The notes below the pieces were generated by a model that saw only the letters and a list, made by a program, of their open reading frames with translations, searched no databases and was not told the DNA's origin. Positions 13,723 through 23,275 of a stretch of DNA of 64,000 nucleotides are shown here, one piece after another (position 1 is the stretch's first letter; every line of letters starts with the position of its first letter). Made by a program: the position numbers and the translations under genes. The stretch comes from Prostheceraeus crozeri (Eukaryota > Platyhelminthes > Polycladida > Euryleptidae), in assembly GCA_907163375.1 (NCBI GenBank), contig CAJQUW010001771.1:1-64000 (forward strand), written 5' to 3'.

Positions 13723-14889
13723 ATGGCAAATGACAAGAACCGAAAATTCCACATCAAAATGTGTGTGTGCGGTCGAATAAATCGCAGTGCGGACGCCAAG
13801 GCGCATGTGAAGAAGGCGGGCACTGACCACATGATTATCCTGAATAGGGTTGCGTGTGTAAAGTGTAGAATGTTGAAGGGTGATGAGGATGAGGCTCGTT
13901 TTTACAGAGTGCATGCTGATTGTAGTGGAGGTTTGGTGAATGACTTGAGATTCACGCAGTTGATTGTTGAAGAGAGGGAGCGAATGTTGGCGATAGAGCG
14001 AGACGGCAAGGTGGAGAATGTTGTTGAGAATGTTGTTGAGAATGATGAGTTGGCGAGAGCAGTTGCGTCGTTGGAGGCTGAGATTGGGCGAAAGAGAGTG
14101 CTTGAGAGTGATGATGAGGATGATGTGGATTTAGATAGGGAGCGTGTGAGGAAGTTGAGCTCTTCGTCGTCGGAGGTGTCAAACATTGTCATCACCGACC
14201 CCCCGCAGAGCTCATCTTCCCCAAAAGTGAAGAGTGGTGGGATTCGTAAGCAGTCGGCAAGGTGGTTGAAGGATGAAGAGCAGAAGTATGTATCGCAGCA
14301 GATGGCGCATGATTTGTTGGTGAATAAGTATGAGAGTTTGAAGAAGGTGAAGGATGAAGTCGTGAAGGAGTTGGATGAGTTGAAAAAGAAGGAACTGAAG
14401 TCGAAGGAGGTAGCGGATGAGAATATTCGAATGAGGCGTAGTGTGACTGATTTGAAGAATAAGACGCGAGAGTTGGAAGAGAAGAATGATGACTGTGAGA
14501 AGAGGGCGAGTGCTGCGGAGAGAAGAATGAGAGATGCAGAAGCGAAGTTTGAGGAGATGATGAAGGAGATGAGTGTGTTGAGAGCGAGGAATGTTGAGTT
14601 GGAGAGGACTGTGGCTCGGCGGGGTGATGAGAGGCAGGCGTTTGAGAAGTTGGAGCGCATGAGGGATGAGTGGAATCGTGTGAATGAGGATAGGTTGTTT
14701 GAATTTCACATCCCTATTCGGGATAATCATTTGGACGGTGAAGTACTCGTCAACCGAAGTCTGGACGAGTCAATAATTTGCTATAACGGCCATCCAACCA
14801 AAAAATGTCTCCATGCCAGCCTGAGAATGCGCAGCCATCTCCACAAATTTTCTGTTAGGAAGCGCGCGAGACTACCTAAGGATGGCTAA
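13723..14889 (+). CDS. Cys/His-rich N-terminus plus long coiled coil, unknown function (outer Polinton)
   Basis: 388 codons, open throughout. Residues 10-70 carry spaced cysteines and histidines (CVCGR, HVKK, DH, CVKC, HADC) that could bind zinc. The middle holds acidic and serine-rich linkers with DDEDD and SSSSSE runs. Residues from about 190 to 330 are heptad-rich (K/E/L), a clear coiled coil. I do not recognise the family. The gene is first at the left end, has a TATA box and a candidate leader intron, and is followed by a short possible intron (GTAAGT at 14895, TTGCAG ending at 14953) and then the first histone-like stem-loop. A scaffold or DNA-binding dimer is a guess. The minus-strand open frames opposite it are shadows of its biased codons. 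Confidence 0.7.
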   Translation: MANDKNRKFHIKMCVCGRINRSADAKAHVKKAGTDHMIILNRVACVKCRMLKGDEDEARFYRVHADCSGGLVNDLRFTQLIVEERERMLAIERDGKVENVVENVVENDELARAVASLEAEIGRKRVLESDDEDDVDLDRERVRKLSSSSSEVSNIVITDPPQSSSSPKVKSGGIRKQSARWLKDEEQKYVSQQMAHDLLVNKYESLKKVKDEVVKELDELKKKELKSKEVADENIRMRRSVTDLKNKTRELEEKNDDCEKRASAAERRMRDAEAKFEEMMKEMSVLRARNVELERTVARRGDERQAFEKLERMRDEWNRVNEDRLFEFHIPIRDNHLDGEVLVNRSLDESIICYNGHPTKKCLHASLRMRSHLHKFSVRKRARLPKDG

Positions 14890-14991
14890 CTTGGTAAGTG
14901 AAAAGTAAATAAGATAGTATATCCTATTCTAATACATATCATTTTCATTGCAGATCTTTGACCGCCTTCACCACCCCATCAATTCACTCCC

Positions 14992-15128
14992 GAGAACAAA
15001 CCATCGGCTCTCTTAAGGGCCACCATGGGGCAAGACATGATAGAACCTCCACGCGGTTTGCCCTGGGCAGTCTTCAGACTGGCGAATACTATCATTAAGT
15101 TGAATCTGCTATCAGTCAACTTGAACGT
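14992..15128 (+). repeat. 137-bp gene-end cassette, copy 1 of 3
   Basis: First of three nearly identical 137-bp direct repeats (others at 15463-15599 and 15986-16122), starting GAGAAC and ending TTGAACGT. Each begins with a histone-like stem-loop and downstream element. Each lies directly after the stop codon or last exon of a gene and, for copies 1 and 2, just ahead of the TATA box of the next gene. Confidence 0.9.
15006..15021 (+). terminator. Histone-type 3' stem-loop, copy 1
   Basis: GGCTCT, loop CTTA, AGGGCC, followed by ACCA and then CAAGACATGA at 15031-15040. Replication-dependent histone mRNAs end in a 6-bp stem and 4-base loop of the form GGYYCT-TTTH-AGRRCC followed by ACCA, then a purine-rich downstream element (CAAGAAAGA in sea urchins). 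Stem length, loop length, the ACCA and the CAAGA spacing of about 9 bases fit. The loop's first base and the bases before the stem differ from the consensus. The function is inferred. Confidence 0.6.
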
Positions 15129-15146
15129 CGCGTCGCGTTAGAGGGG

Positions 15147-15154
15147 TATATAAA
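15147..15154 (+). promoter_or_regulatory. TATA box of the 88-codon gene
   Basis: TATATAAA lies 34 bases ahead of the ATG at 15181, so the leader would be only a few bases long if the usual spacing of about 30 bases applies. A CTCATTTCATT stretch lies at the expected start, similar to CTCATTCAATT in front of the next gene. Confidence 0.7.
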
Positions 15155-15180
15155 CCACTGCCTCTCATTTCATTTCAATC

Positions 15181-15447
15181 ATGCAGACGCCGAACAGTCA
15201 AGTCAGCTCTCCTCGCGGACTGCAGTTAAGGCCGCGAAATTTATTTGAGGAATTTGTCAGGCTAGAGGAGCAAGACAGAAACCACAATAATCTTGCTCGG
15301 ATTGGCAATCCGATGACAGCAACTGTTGTCAATCCAACGGAATGGCGCTACATTCCACTTTTCAGCCACGTGCCAATTAGCGTGGAAGTCGACACTGCTA
15401 CCAAAGAGAGAGTCAAAGACTCTCTCAGCAGAATTGGTAGGCTGTAA
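15181..15447 (+). CDS. Small protein of 88 residues, unknown function (outer Polinton)
   Basis: The ATG is placed by the TATA box 34 bases upstream and the histone-like stem-loop 30 bases after the stop. The product is polar, with an arginine/proline-rich first third and an amphipathic C-terminal half (VDTATKERVKDSLSRIG). No domain is recognised. The layout (TATA, very short leader, no intron, stem-loop right after the stop) copies that of replication-dependent histone genes, although the protein is not a histone. That suggests abundant or S-phase expression, which is an inference. Confidence 0.65.
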   Translation: MQTPNSQVSSPRGLQLRPRNLFEEFVRLEEQDRNHNNLARIGNPMTATVVNPTEWRYIPLFSHVPISVEVDTATKERVKDSLSRIGRL

Positions 15448-15462
15448 GATGACGTTACTCCT

Positions 15463-15599
15463 GAGAACGAACCATCGGCTCTCTTAAGGGCCATCATGGG
15501 GCAAGATTTGATAGAACCTCCTCGCGGTTTGCCCTGGGCAGTCTTCAGACTGGCGAATACTATCATTAAGTTGAATCTGCTATCAGTCAACTTGAACGT
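15463..15599 (+). repeat. 137-bp gene-end cassette, copy 2 of 3
   Basis: Same length and nearly the same sequence as copies 1 and 3, placed after the stop of the 88-codon gene. It is followed by a short stretch (GCAGTCGATTGCCATCCCTG near 15605) whose relative recurs twice at about 16495 and 16701. Confidence 0.9.
15477..15492 (+). terminator. Histone-type 3' stem-loop, copy 2
   Basis: The stem GGCTCT/AGGGCC with loop CTTA is identical to copy 1. The next bases are ATCA and, 10 bases on, CAAGATTTGA. The stem includes one G-T pair. It lies 30 bases after the stop codon of the 88-codon gene, the usual distance for histone genes. No AATAAA is seen between the stop and the stem-loop. Confidence 0.6.
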
Positions 15600-15664
15600 T
15601 ATGCAGTCGATTGCCATCCCTGAAGCATTCTGATTCGCTGTTGAGCAATTCATTGTTGAAAACT

Positions 15665-15671
15665 CTATATA
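15665..15671 (+). promoter_or_regulatory. TATA box of the 84-codon gene
   Basis: TATATAA lies 49 bases ahead of the ATG at 15714, with CTCATTCAATT at the expected start site. The layout repeats that of the preceding gene. Confidence 0.7.
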
Positions 15672-15713
15672 AGCCAGAAGATTGTAGCGCTTCTCATTCA
15701 ATTTGAAGTCACG

Positions 15714-15968
15714 ATGGAAGCGACATCTACCGACAACATTCCCGTCTTCATCGATGAAGACAACGCCATTCCCGAGTTCGTCATCCTCGACGAGTGGGAT
15801 GAAGAGGATGAGAAGAAGGGGAAGATTAAGAAGATCATTTGGACGGATGAGGTATGGACTCCGAATACCACCCGCATCCGAAAGGTGCCAGATGCACCAG
15901 CACGACCTAGGCGGTATAGGGTCTATGACAACCTAACCGTCATACTCATTGACTATTCCAGCCAATAG
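15714..15968 (+). CDS. Small acidic-then-basic protein of 84 residues, unknown function (outer Polinton)
   Basis: The start follows from the TATA box and the ATG context. The N-terminal half is strongly acidic (FIDEDN, DEWDEEDE), followed by a lysine run (KKGKIKK) and a proline/arginine segment (APARPRRYRVYDN). No family is recognised. The stop codon is followed after about 30 bases by the third histone-like stem-loop. A plus-strand frame overlapping it (from 15703) is a shadow. Charge segregation of this sort is common in chaperone-like or nucleic-acid-binding small viral proteins, but that is only a suggestion. Confidence 0.65.
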   Translation: MEATSTDNIPVFIDEDNAIPEFVILDEWDEEDEKKGKIKKIIWTDEVWTPNTTRIRKVPDAPARPRRYRVYDNLTVILIDYSSQ

Positions 15969-15985
15969 TCAACTTAATTCACACC

Positions 15986-16122
15986 GAGAACGAACCATCG
16001 GCTCTCTTAAGGGCCACCATGGGGCAAGACATGATAGAACCTCCACGCGGTTTGCCCTGGGCAGTCTTTAGACTGGCGAATACTATCATTAAGTTGAATC
16101 TGCTATCAGTCAACTTGAACGT
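15986..16122 (+). repeat. 137-bp gene-end cassette, copy 3 of 3
   Basis: Third copy, directly after the stop of the 84-codon gene. No TATA box or plus-strand gene follows it. The next gene-like frames are on the minus strand and converge on it. Confidence 0.9.
16000..16015 (+). terminator. Histone-type 3' stem-loop, copy 3
   Basis: GGCTCT-CTTA-AGGGCC again, followed by ACCA and by CAAGACATGA beginning 9 bases later. It lies 32 bases after the stop codon of the 84-codon gene. Confidence 0.6.
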
Positions 16123-16568
16123 TGCAAATGAAGTTCGGTGTAATACTTCCTTTCGACGGCGTTCCTGTAAAGGGCGGCGGTGAAACCCGTAGCTATGTAT
16201 ACCGCAAGGGACATTCGGCAATGGTCAATCTTGTTTAACCTCTCTGCGTCATGTTTGCAAGTGATTGCCTCTGTCTCAACGTAGTATGCATTCGCGCCAG
16301 GGCGACATTTAGCCAACTGTCGAAGGTTGCCTAAAACTTTCCATTGCATACGTTATGAGAACCATGAGTTCTACCTGTCTCTATCAATGAGACGAATTGA
16401 TGAATGGAATGAAATGGGAGGACACTCACGCGCCACACGCAACATAACACACTTCTCTCTTCCGTAGTCTAACAAGCTCTTTACACATGGATCGCAGTCG
16501 ATTGCTATCCCTGTATCAGAAGTGTAAGCTGTCTTAATTGTATTTGACACTATTTCATCTACCATCAT
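16110..16568 (-). pseudogene. Minus-strand gene-like segment, unknown (outer Polinton)
   Basis: Two minus-strand open stretches lie end to end, one with CDPCVKSLLDYGREKC and one with a Cys/His-containing middle (ITCKHDAERLNK, IDHCRMSL). They are separated by sequence with possible splice signals. I do not recognise a family. The 5' part is tandemly duplicated just upstream (see 16668-16870). It may be a small gene with an intron or a decayed one. I do not join the parts. Confidence 0.3.
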
Positions 16569-16870
16569 CGCCCATATGAAATGTTTTAAGATTTACAAGT
16601 TAGACTAAGCGTGCTACTATTTCCAAATGAAAAAGTATACATGGTTAAATCATCCACTTAAGCCCATCCGTAGTCTAACAAGCTGTTTACACATGGATCG
16701 CAGTCGATTGCTATCCCTGTATCAGAAGTGTAAGCTATCTTAATTTTATTTGACACTATTTCAACTATCATCATCGCCCATATGAAATGTTATAAGATTT
16801 ACAAGTTAGACTAAGCGTGCTACTATTTCCAAATGAAAAAGTATACATGGTTAAATCATCCACTGAAGCC
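16462..16870. repeat. Tandem duplication, two 204-bp copies
   Basis: Copy A at 16462-16665 and copy B at 16668-16870 both start CCGTAGTCTAACAAGCT and end CATCCACTxAAGCCC. They differ at only a handful of positions. The duplication covers the start of the minus-strand segment at 16110-16568, so its presumed promoter and first codons are present twice. Confidence 0.9.
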
Positions 16871-16976
16871 CCATTCAAGTAAGTCAGTATGAAAGCAAAG
16901 ATAATACGAAATAAAAATTTATTATGGCATGTATTTCAAAAGGTCTTCATCGTCAATATCGTCCCAGAGTCTGGCT

Positions 16977-17369
16977 TCACATAGATAACAAAAACAGTTC
17001 ACTTGCTTTAAATCGTTCTTCCACTGCGAGCCTCACTTTGTCGATATACTCCCACTCCGCCATAGTTCGTGGCTGGGAGTTAGGGGTGTACCACTCCCAT
17101 AATTGGTGGAGGAATTTGGTGCTGGTGATCTCCATCACATCGTCAGTATCGTACTGGAGATATTTCCACCTCACGCCTGTTAAGTCGGGACACTCCTTCT
17201 CACATACACTCTCTTCGTCGTCCGCTGGTAATGACAACTTTCTGATATTGTCCAGTCGGTACACCTTCTCTACCTTCCCCTTCGTTGGAGCGTTTGGTGC
17301 AACGAGCGCCTTTGGTGTTGAGCATGGAGAAGAGAATTTTGTGTTTGGTGTTGTCGGAGGGCTTGTCAT
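16977..17369 (-). CDS. Protein of 130 residues, unknown function (outer Polinton)
   Basis: Open from ATG to stop on the minus strand. A proline/threonine/serine-rich N-terminus (about 30 residues) is followed by a compact mixed segment with LTGVRWKYLQYDTDDVMEI and a tryptophan-rich stretch (FLHQLWEWYTPN), which reads like a folded domain. The minus-strand AATAAA lies about 55 bases past the stop (near 16917-16922), and a TATA-like ATATATA is near 17466, upstream of the start. No family is recognised. The plus-strand frame opposite (16924-17412) is probably the shadow. It converges on the left-end gene block. Confidence 0.55.
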   Translation of the reverse strand: MTSPPTTPNTKFSSPCSTPKALVAPNAPTKGKVEKVYRLDNIRKLSLPADDEESVCEKECPDLTGVRWKYLQYDTDDVMEITSTKFLHQLWEWYTPNSQPRTMAEWEYIDKVRLAVEERFKASELFLLSM

Positions 17370-17638
17370 GTTGACTGTGAATAATAACTTTGAAATGTTT
17401 TCTAATTCTTAAGTATCAACAAGCAACCAATCAGAATGAACAGCCAATGAATGATGAATATGAAAGTATATATGTAAAGTGACATTCGTGTCATTTCACT
17501 CTGTCTTTGTGACATATAAGTGAAGTGTTCTCTGGCGAATTCTATATTTGAGGCGTACAAGGGAACTGCTCCCTCGTGAATTCCAAATTTGAGTGAAGTC
17601 TCTATTTTGTTGACAACCTTAAACTCGATTTCGTTGAA

Positions 17639-17709
17639 ATGGTAAGTTAAAAATTTCTTCACTCATTTCCCTGAAACGTGTGGCTAATAGCATCTTCCTC
17701 AATTTCAGG
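17639..17709 (+). other. Candidate start codon plus 67-bp intron ahead of polymerase gene
   Basis: ATG at 17639-17641 is followed at once by GTAAGTTAA, and a pyrimidine-rich stretch ends in ATTTCAG at 17708. The exon resumes with GCATCAACTTCATC. The minus-strand gene at the right end of the element has the same plan (ATG, GTAAGTCG, 68-bp intron, GCATCTACTCCATC). It is therefore likely a real spliced first exon shared by two genes of this element. Confidence 0.5.
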
Positions 17710-17812
17710 CATCAACTTCATCACCAACGCCCTCCCTTCTCTAGGAAAATTTAGAGTTGTTGAGTCAATGTAGGTTGTAACAATACACTGAGACTTGAAC
17801 AGAGATGATAGA

Positions 17813-20800
17813 ATGATTTCTCTTTCAGGTGATGTGAGTTCCAGCTCAGGACTCTCGCGACAAGGCAACGAGTGGGAATGTGCCGACTGCGGACATATGT
17901 TTACAAGGAAGCACAGTCTCCTTCGACACATCAAACAACGTGTGTGTCAACGCAAAGCGGCGTCAATCTCCGGAGGTGAAGTTGATTCTGACGATGACAT
18001 CTCCTTTCCTTGCGATTTGTGCCCTCTTTCTTTTGATAGTCACTTTCAGCGATCTTCGCACAGACTTCAACACACGCATGCAAATGATCACTACACCAAC
18101 GGTACCTCTACCATCTCCCTCATTAATGTTTCACATAATAATTTAGTACGCGAATACTGCATGGAGTCCAATACTCAAATAGTAGATTTTCCTGAGTGGC
18201 TCCTTCAAAATTCTAACATTATCGAAGCGCTCTTCAACAATTTAGACAATTTTAGAATGAAGGCGCTCATCTACCTTAAACTAAAATATATTAAGATAGA
18301 TTTTCAAACGGGTCAAGTGACGGAGAGAATACAGTTTCATGTTCCTTCCTCTTCCGCAACCGAAGTTGTAATTGGCTAAATTTTCACATTCAATGTTTAA
18401 AATCAAATGTAGATAAATTCAATCAACGCGACAGCGCTCTCATTTTTGATGGTGTGGACTCAGCCATATTCAAAATTTCCCTATTAGAAAGTCATGAAGC
18501 TCGAGGTACATTTAAACTACCAAAAACGTTGTATAATAAGAAAGCTGTCATCAATGTCGATTGTAAATCACAGTGTTTCAAATATGCAGTCCTATCCATC
18601 CTTCACTATAATGATATCAACGCGAATCGAAATCATACCTATAGCTATAGACAGTGGGAGGATGAACTAGACTTTGAAGGTTGTGATAGTAACAACATGA
18701 AAATCAAAGATGTAGAAACGTTCGAAAAACATAATAAGATTAAAATTGTCGTTCACGTGTGGGAGAAGGGGTTGAAGGGTGCCCGCTATAATTCACGTTC
18801 AACTTGTTATGAACGTGTAGTCAACCTCTTATTAGTAAAACAAGATGATAGCGAGGAATGGCACTACTGTGGTATACCCAAAATCTCTCGCTTGTACACT
18901 CACTTGGGGCACTCTAAAAGAGGTGAACATCTTGTATGCGACCGCTGCATCCGCTCCTTTTGGAGTAAAGATAAATTTGAAACTCACTATGAATGGTGCA
19001 AGTGAGGTAAATTACAAATGGAACGCATGCCCAAAGATAAAATATTTTCACATAGGGATAATGGTGACGAATTAAGTCCCCTGCGTGTCATTTACGCAGA
19101 CATAGAATGCTACATTGATGATATCATCCACAAGCCAGCAGCCATATCCTGCTATGAAGCATGGCATGACCACTTTAGGAATAGACAAAACAAAATGCAT
19201 ACTTGGCAAGGTGAAGATTGCATTTCAAAATTTCTAGAATTTCTCGATAAAGCTGCTAAATTTCAACAATCATATGATTCCCAATTGCAGCGTAAGTCAC
19301 TACATATGTCAGATGAAGACAAACAAAAATTTGAAAGTTGCACATCGTGCCCTAAATGTCATAAAACGTTTGATGACGATAAAATTAAGAAAGTGCGTGA
19401 TCATGATCACATCACTGGTAAATTTAGAAACGCACTCTGCTCCAAATGTAACTTTTCACTTAGGTTGAGACGTCGTGTACTACCCGTCATTTTTCATAAC
19501 TTTAAGGGCTATGACAGTCATATGCTCATAAAAGGAGGGTTGAGCCAGATGAAATCGTGGCAGTTTAATGTAATAGCGCAAACGAGAGAAAAATTCATGG
19601 CAATGACAGCAAAAGTACCAGTAGATAAAACTAAAGAAAATAAGACAGTCTTCTTCGAAATAAAATTTTTAGATTCATTCCAATTCATGTCAGCGTCACT
19701 AGCTTCTCTCGTTCGTAATCTCAAGTTTCTTCCCCATAGTCAAACTTTGAAGAAACACTATCCAAACTTAACGGATGAAATAATCACTCCCAGAGGAGTC
19801 TTTCCCTATGCGTATTTTAGCTCAATGTCTAAACTAAATGAAACAACCCTTCCTTCCATTGACAAATTCCAAAACGATTTGACGGGTCAAGATTGTCCAG
19901 TAGAAGATTATGAACATGCTCAAGAGGCATGGTTAAAATTTGATTGTAAAACGTTTGGCGATTATATGATCGCTTACTTAGAATTAGATGTCATTTTGTT
20001 GGCTGATGTCTGTCAGGAATTTCGACGAGTGGCATTAGAAGAAGACAAATTAGATCCTGTCCACTTTGTCAGTCTACCAGCCATGTCCTTTAAATCAGCC
20101 TTCAAAATGACTGGTGAGACCATTCATCTCTTACAAGACCCGGAGATGTATAATATATTTAAGCGCGGAATACGCGGTGGTCTCACATTTGTAAATAAAC
20201 ATCATATAAAATCTGAAACAGTAGGTGATGATCATATCCACCTAAAGTACTATGACCAAAATAATTTATATGGCAGTTCACTGTCTAAACCACTACCTCA
20301 TTCCGAGTTTAGTTGGTTAAATCAAGATGAGCTTGAGTATTACTCCAACCCTTCAAACATACTGAAGATTCCAGATGAAGGTGATTGGGGATATTATTTT
20401 GAAGTGGATGATTTGATTTATCCAAATAGCATTAAAAATAAAACTGCTGATTTCCCACTCGCACCTGAATCTGGTGAAGTGACTGAAGATATGTTTTCAC
20501 CATTCATGTCACAATTTCATAATAACTTAACAGAGTGTGGACAGCCAAGGTACAAACCATGCCGCAAACTTTTACTCACCCAATATGATAAGAAAAATTA
20601 TCTCGTACACTTCTGCATACTAAAATTCTATTTAGAAATGGGCATGCTTCTAAAGTCAGTTCACCGCATTATCAAATTTAGACAGAAAGCCTTCCTCAAA
20701 CCCTACATAGATAGTAACAGTCAAAAACGTGCACTCGCCCAAAATAATTTTGAAAAGGATTTTTATAAATATAAGAATAACAGTCTTTTCGGAAAGACCA

Positions 20801-21555
20801 TGGAGGATGTTAGAAAACGTATGAATTACAAACTAGTCGTTGATGAACAAAAATATCACAAATTGACCTCATCACCTCTTTTCATTGATAGAGACATCAT
20901 CGATGAGGATCTTGTAGGTGTTAAAATGATAAAATCAGAAGTTGAGTTGTGCAAACCCATCTATATTGGGCAAGCCGTTTTAGATTATTCCAAGCTTGAA
21001 ATGTATCAACTCTTCTACAAAATATTAAAACCATGCCCTCTCGTAAAAGAGGTTCGCTTGCTGGCTGGTGATACAGATAGTTTCTTTTTAGGAATTACCA
21101 CTCAAAAAGATTGAAATTTTAATGAAGTAGGCAAGTCATTAGAAAAATATTTCGACACATCTAACTACAATCCCACTCATCCACTCTATTCCATACAGAA
21201 TAAAGCCAAACTTGGTTGTTTTAAGGATGAAACAGCAGGAAAGGAAATAGATGAAATGATTCTCCTCCGTCCTAAAATGTATTCCATGAAATTAAAAGAA
21301 TGTGCAGATAGTATTAAGCGTGCTAAAGGTATATCAAAATCCATTGTTCACAAAATGAAACATCGCTCCTATAAGAAGGCCTATAAAAATAAAACTATAA
21401 CGTTTGTCAAGAAACGAGCGCTTTCAGCATGGGAGGATAAGAGGTGTTGGATAGGACATAACACATCTCTTCCACATGGACATCCTGACACAAACATACC
21501 TCCACCCAAAAGAATAAAACTCACGCTACCACATTCAGGAGATGTATTGACATAA
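17813..21555 (+). pseudogene. POLB: Protein-primed DNA polymerase B of the outer Polinton, broken
   Basis: The family copies the element from a terminal protein primer. The N-terminal part has two C2H2-like fingers (CADCGHMF and CDLCPLSF with downstream histidines) and the beta-rich extension typical of Polinton polymerases. It is followed by a CF-x-YAVLSILH segment, a further Cys pair and then the polymerase. Exonuclease motifs are visible as DIEC, NFKGYDSH and YLELDVILLAD, and polymerase motifs as YYDQNNLYG, KNNSLFGKTMED and GDTDSF. A Cys-x2-Cys HNH-like insert (CTSCPKCHKTF, VRDHDHITGKFRNALC) is usual for this group. Broken, with about three breaks. It ends before a shared polyadenylation region at 21703-21716. 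Confidence 0.9.
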
Positions 21556-21702
21556 TCAACTTTAACTCAGTATTTTGATGTTGCTTTTTGTAGATATACA
21601 TGGTTGTTTTGTGTATCGCATGAGATCGTTTCTTCCTTGTGAATATATGCCTACAGTCAGCCCATTCCCCCTTTATCTGTGAAATGACTTTTTCATACAC
21701 AT

Positions 21703-21716
21703 TTTTATTTCAATAA
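21703..21716. terminator. Bidirectional polyadenylation signal region
   Basis: TTTTATTTCAATAAAC holds AATAAA on the plus strand for the polymerase gene and its complement for the convergent minus-strand gene. It shows that these genes use ordinary polyadenylation, unlike the three left-end genes. Confidence 0.6.
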
Positions 21717-21779
21717 ACATATCACAATGAGTTCACTTTGTTTTCCGAAACACTAAAGTTACGAGGGATTTAGTATCTT

Positions 21780-23266
21780 TCACATGGATGCACTCTTGTA
21801 AACCATTGGTAATTTTGATAGCAATAGAGGGTATAGTTCATAGAAAATAGATTCAAACATCTTCTCGACTATTCCATATGAAGCGTCTTTATCATGAATG
21901 AAATCACGTAAAATGTATTCTTTTTTCTCACCAACAGAAATAGGAAGAATCAAATCACTTTGAATGTAAAGGTGATGTTCATGTTTATCAAGTGTCATTG
22001 GTGTTTCTATACCAATCGTATGCGCAGCAGTAAACACAGTTTGTAGCATTGAAAAACCAAAGAGTTTTTCAAATTTTTACTCAATTGACATTGAATGTCA
22101 TCACCCAGTTTCAGAACAACGCGTTGATTTTCAATTGAAAACGAAATGTGGTGTGTCTTTACATCATATTTACTTTTCATCAAATCCTTCAACTTCTGTT
22201 GTATATAAGGATTTACTACATGAATGAAGCTTTCAACTGTATGATATAGACGCGGCATTATATTGATAGCAACTTTAGATTCTTCATAAGACTGGTAAAT
22301 TTTCTTGATGCGATCACCATAGATGTCCACCCACCATTCATCATTAACTGAATCAGCTTTAGTGTGATATTCATGAGAAGCATACACCAGACCGCTTCCA
22401 ATAATAGGGGTTGGATGTCTTACAAAACGGCGCAAGGTTGGAGAGAAATAAACTGTAAGTTTGTCATTATATTTCTGAATAACCAACTTATTTTTGTCCG
22501 CCATAATTTTCTCTCCATACTTCTTACCCACAGTCTCATTCCATCGTTTTACTAACTCAATAAGTGATAAAGGTTGAACACCACGCTTTTTCAAAATGAT
22601 GCGTTCTTCACATTCTACAACATCTTCATCAAATATTTTAAATCTATAATGAAATTTGTTGATTCGATTTGAATAAACTTTTTTAACATTTGCAGTAGCA
22701 ATTGACGTTAGATGTAGTCCATGACCAAAATCGAGATGTGGATAGAATTCATTATCCAACCTCAGTGTAAGACCTTTAGTAAATGAATGAAAGCGAAGGA
22801 ACTGTCTCCCACTCCAATGATGGATAGTAAACTCATAAACTTTCTGATCCTTATTCTTCATGATGGAAGTATTACCACTGTTGAATGCCTTAATAATTTT
22901 CTCATTCCCAAATGGACCATAATAATCTGATTTTATCTGAATCCATTCATAGTTCCACTTTCCATCTGACGTTAAATTGTATGGGAACTGGAATGCATTA
23001 TTCATCGTTATTCCATCATGGGTGCGAGGAGTCAATATCATTTCTTCCAAATCATTCAGATTCTGAATATTGCTATCATAGCAAATACTAGAAACGCCAA
23101 CCTCCCATTCACCTTCTAAATGTAGTGGGCGATTTAATTCTACTCGATAGTCTGATGGTTTATTTTTGGGAAATTTATTCATAGAAGCATTACTGGGCAA
23201 GTAGATTAGAAACGAGTCCTTATTTTCACTTTCCATATTATTCACATTGGAAAAATATATTAGCAT
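21780..23266 (-). pseudogene. Conserved Polinton structural-type protein with LPSNAS motif, broken
   Basis: The N-terminal region reads DSFLIYLPSNASMNKFPKN, then a beta-rich stretch with LEGEWEVGVSSICYD, a signature found at the start of a long virion-type protein in many Polintons and adintoviruses. The remainder is beta-rich, with repeated aromatic and glycine turns. Its exact virion role is not settled. A spike, penton or fibre-associated part is plausible. Broken, with about one break. It is the last gene of the minus-strand block, running toward the polymerase. Confidence 0.6.
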
Positions 23267-23275
23267 ACTTTTGCA

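Noticed and set aside
13902-14660. Long minus-strand open frame (252 codons) rich in Ser/Phe
   Set aside because: It is opposite the coiled-coil gene. GAG/AAG-rich codons on one strand give a stop-poor Ser/Phe frame on the other. No promoter or motif was seen.
15348-15701. Minus-strand open frame of 117 codons
   Set aside because: It runs through the 137-bp cassette and the opposite strand of the 88-codon gene. A similar frame appears at every cassette copy, so it is a repeat shadow.
17402-17662. Minus-strand frame with hydrophobic end
   Set aside because: It covers the TATA-like sequence of the gene at 16977-17369 and the start region of the polymerase gene. No independent support.
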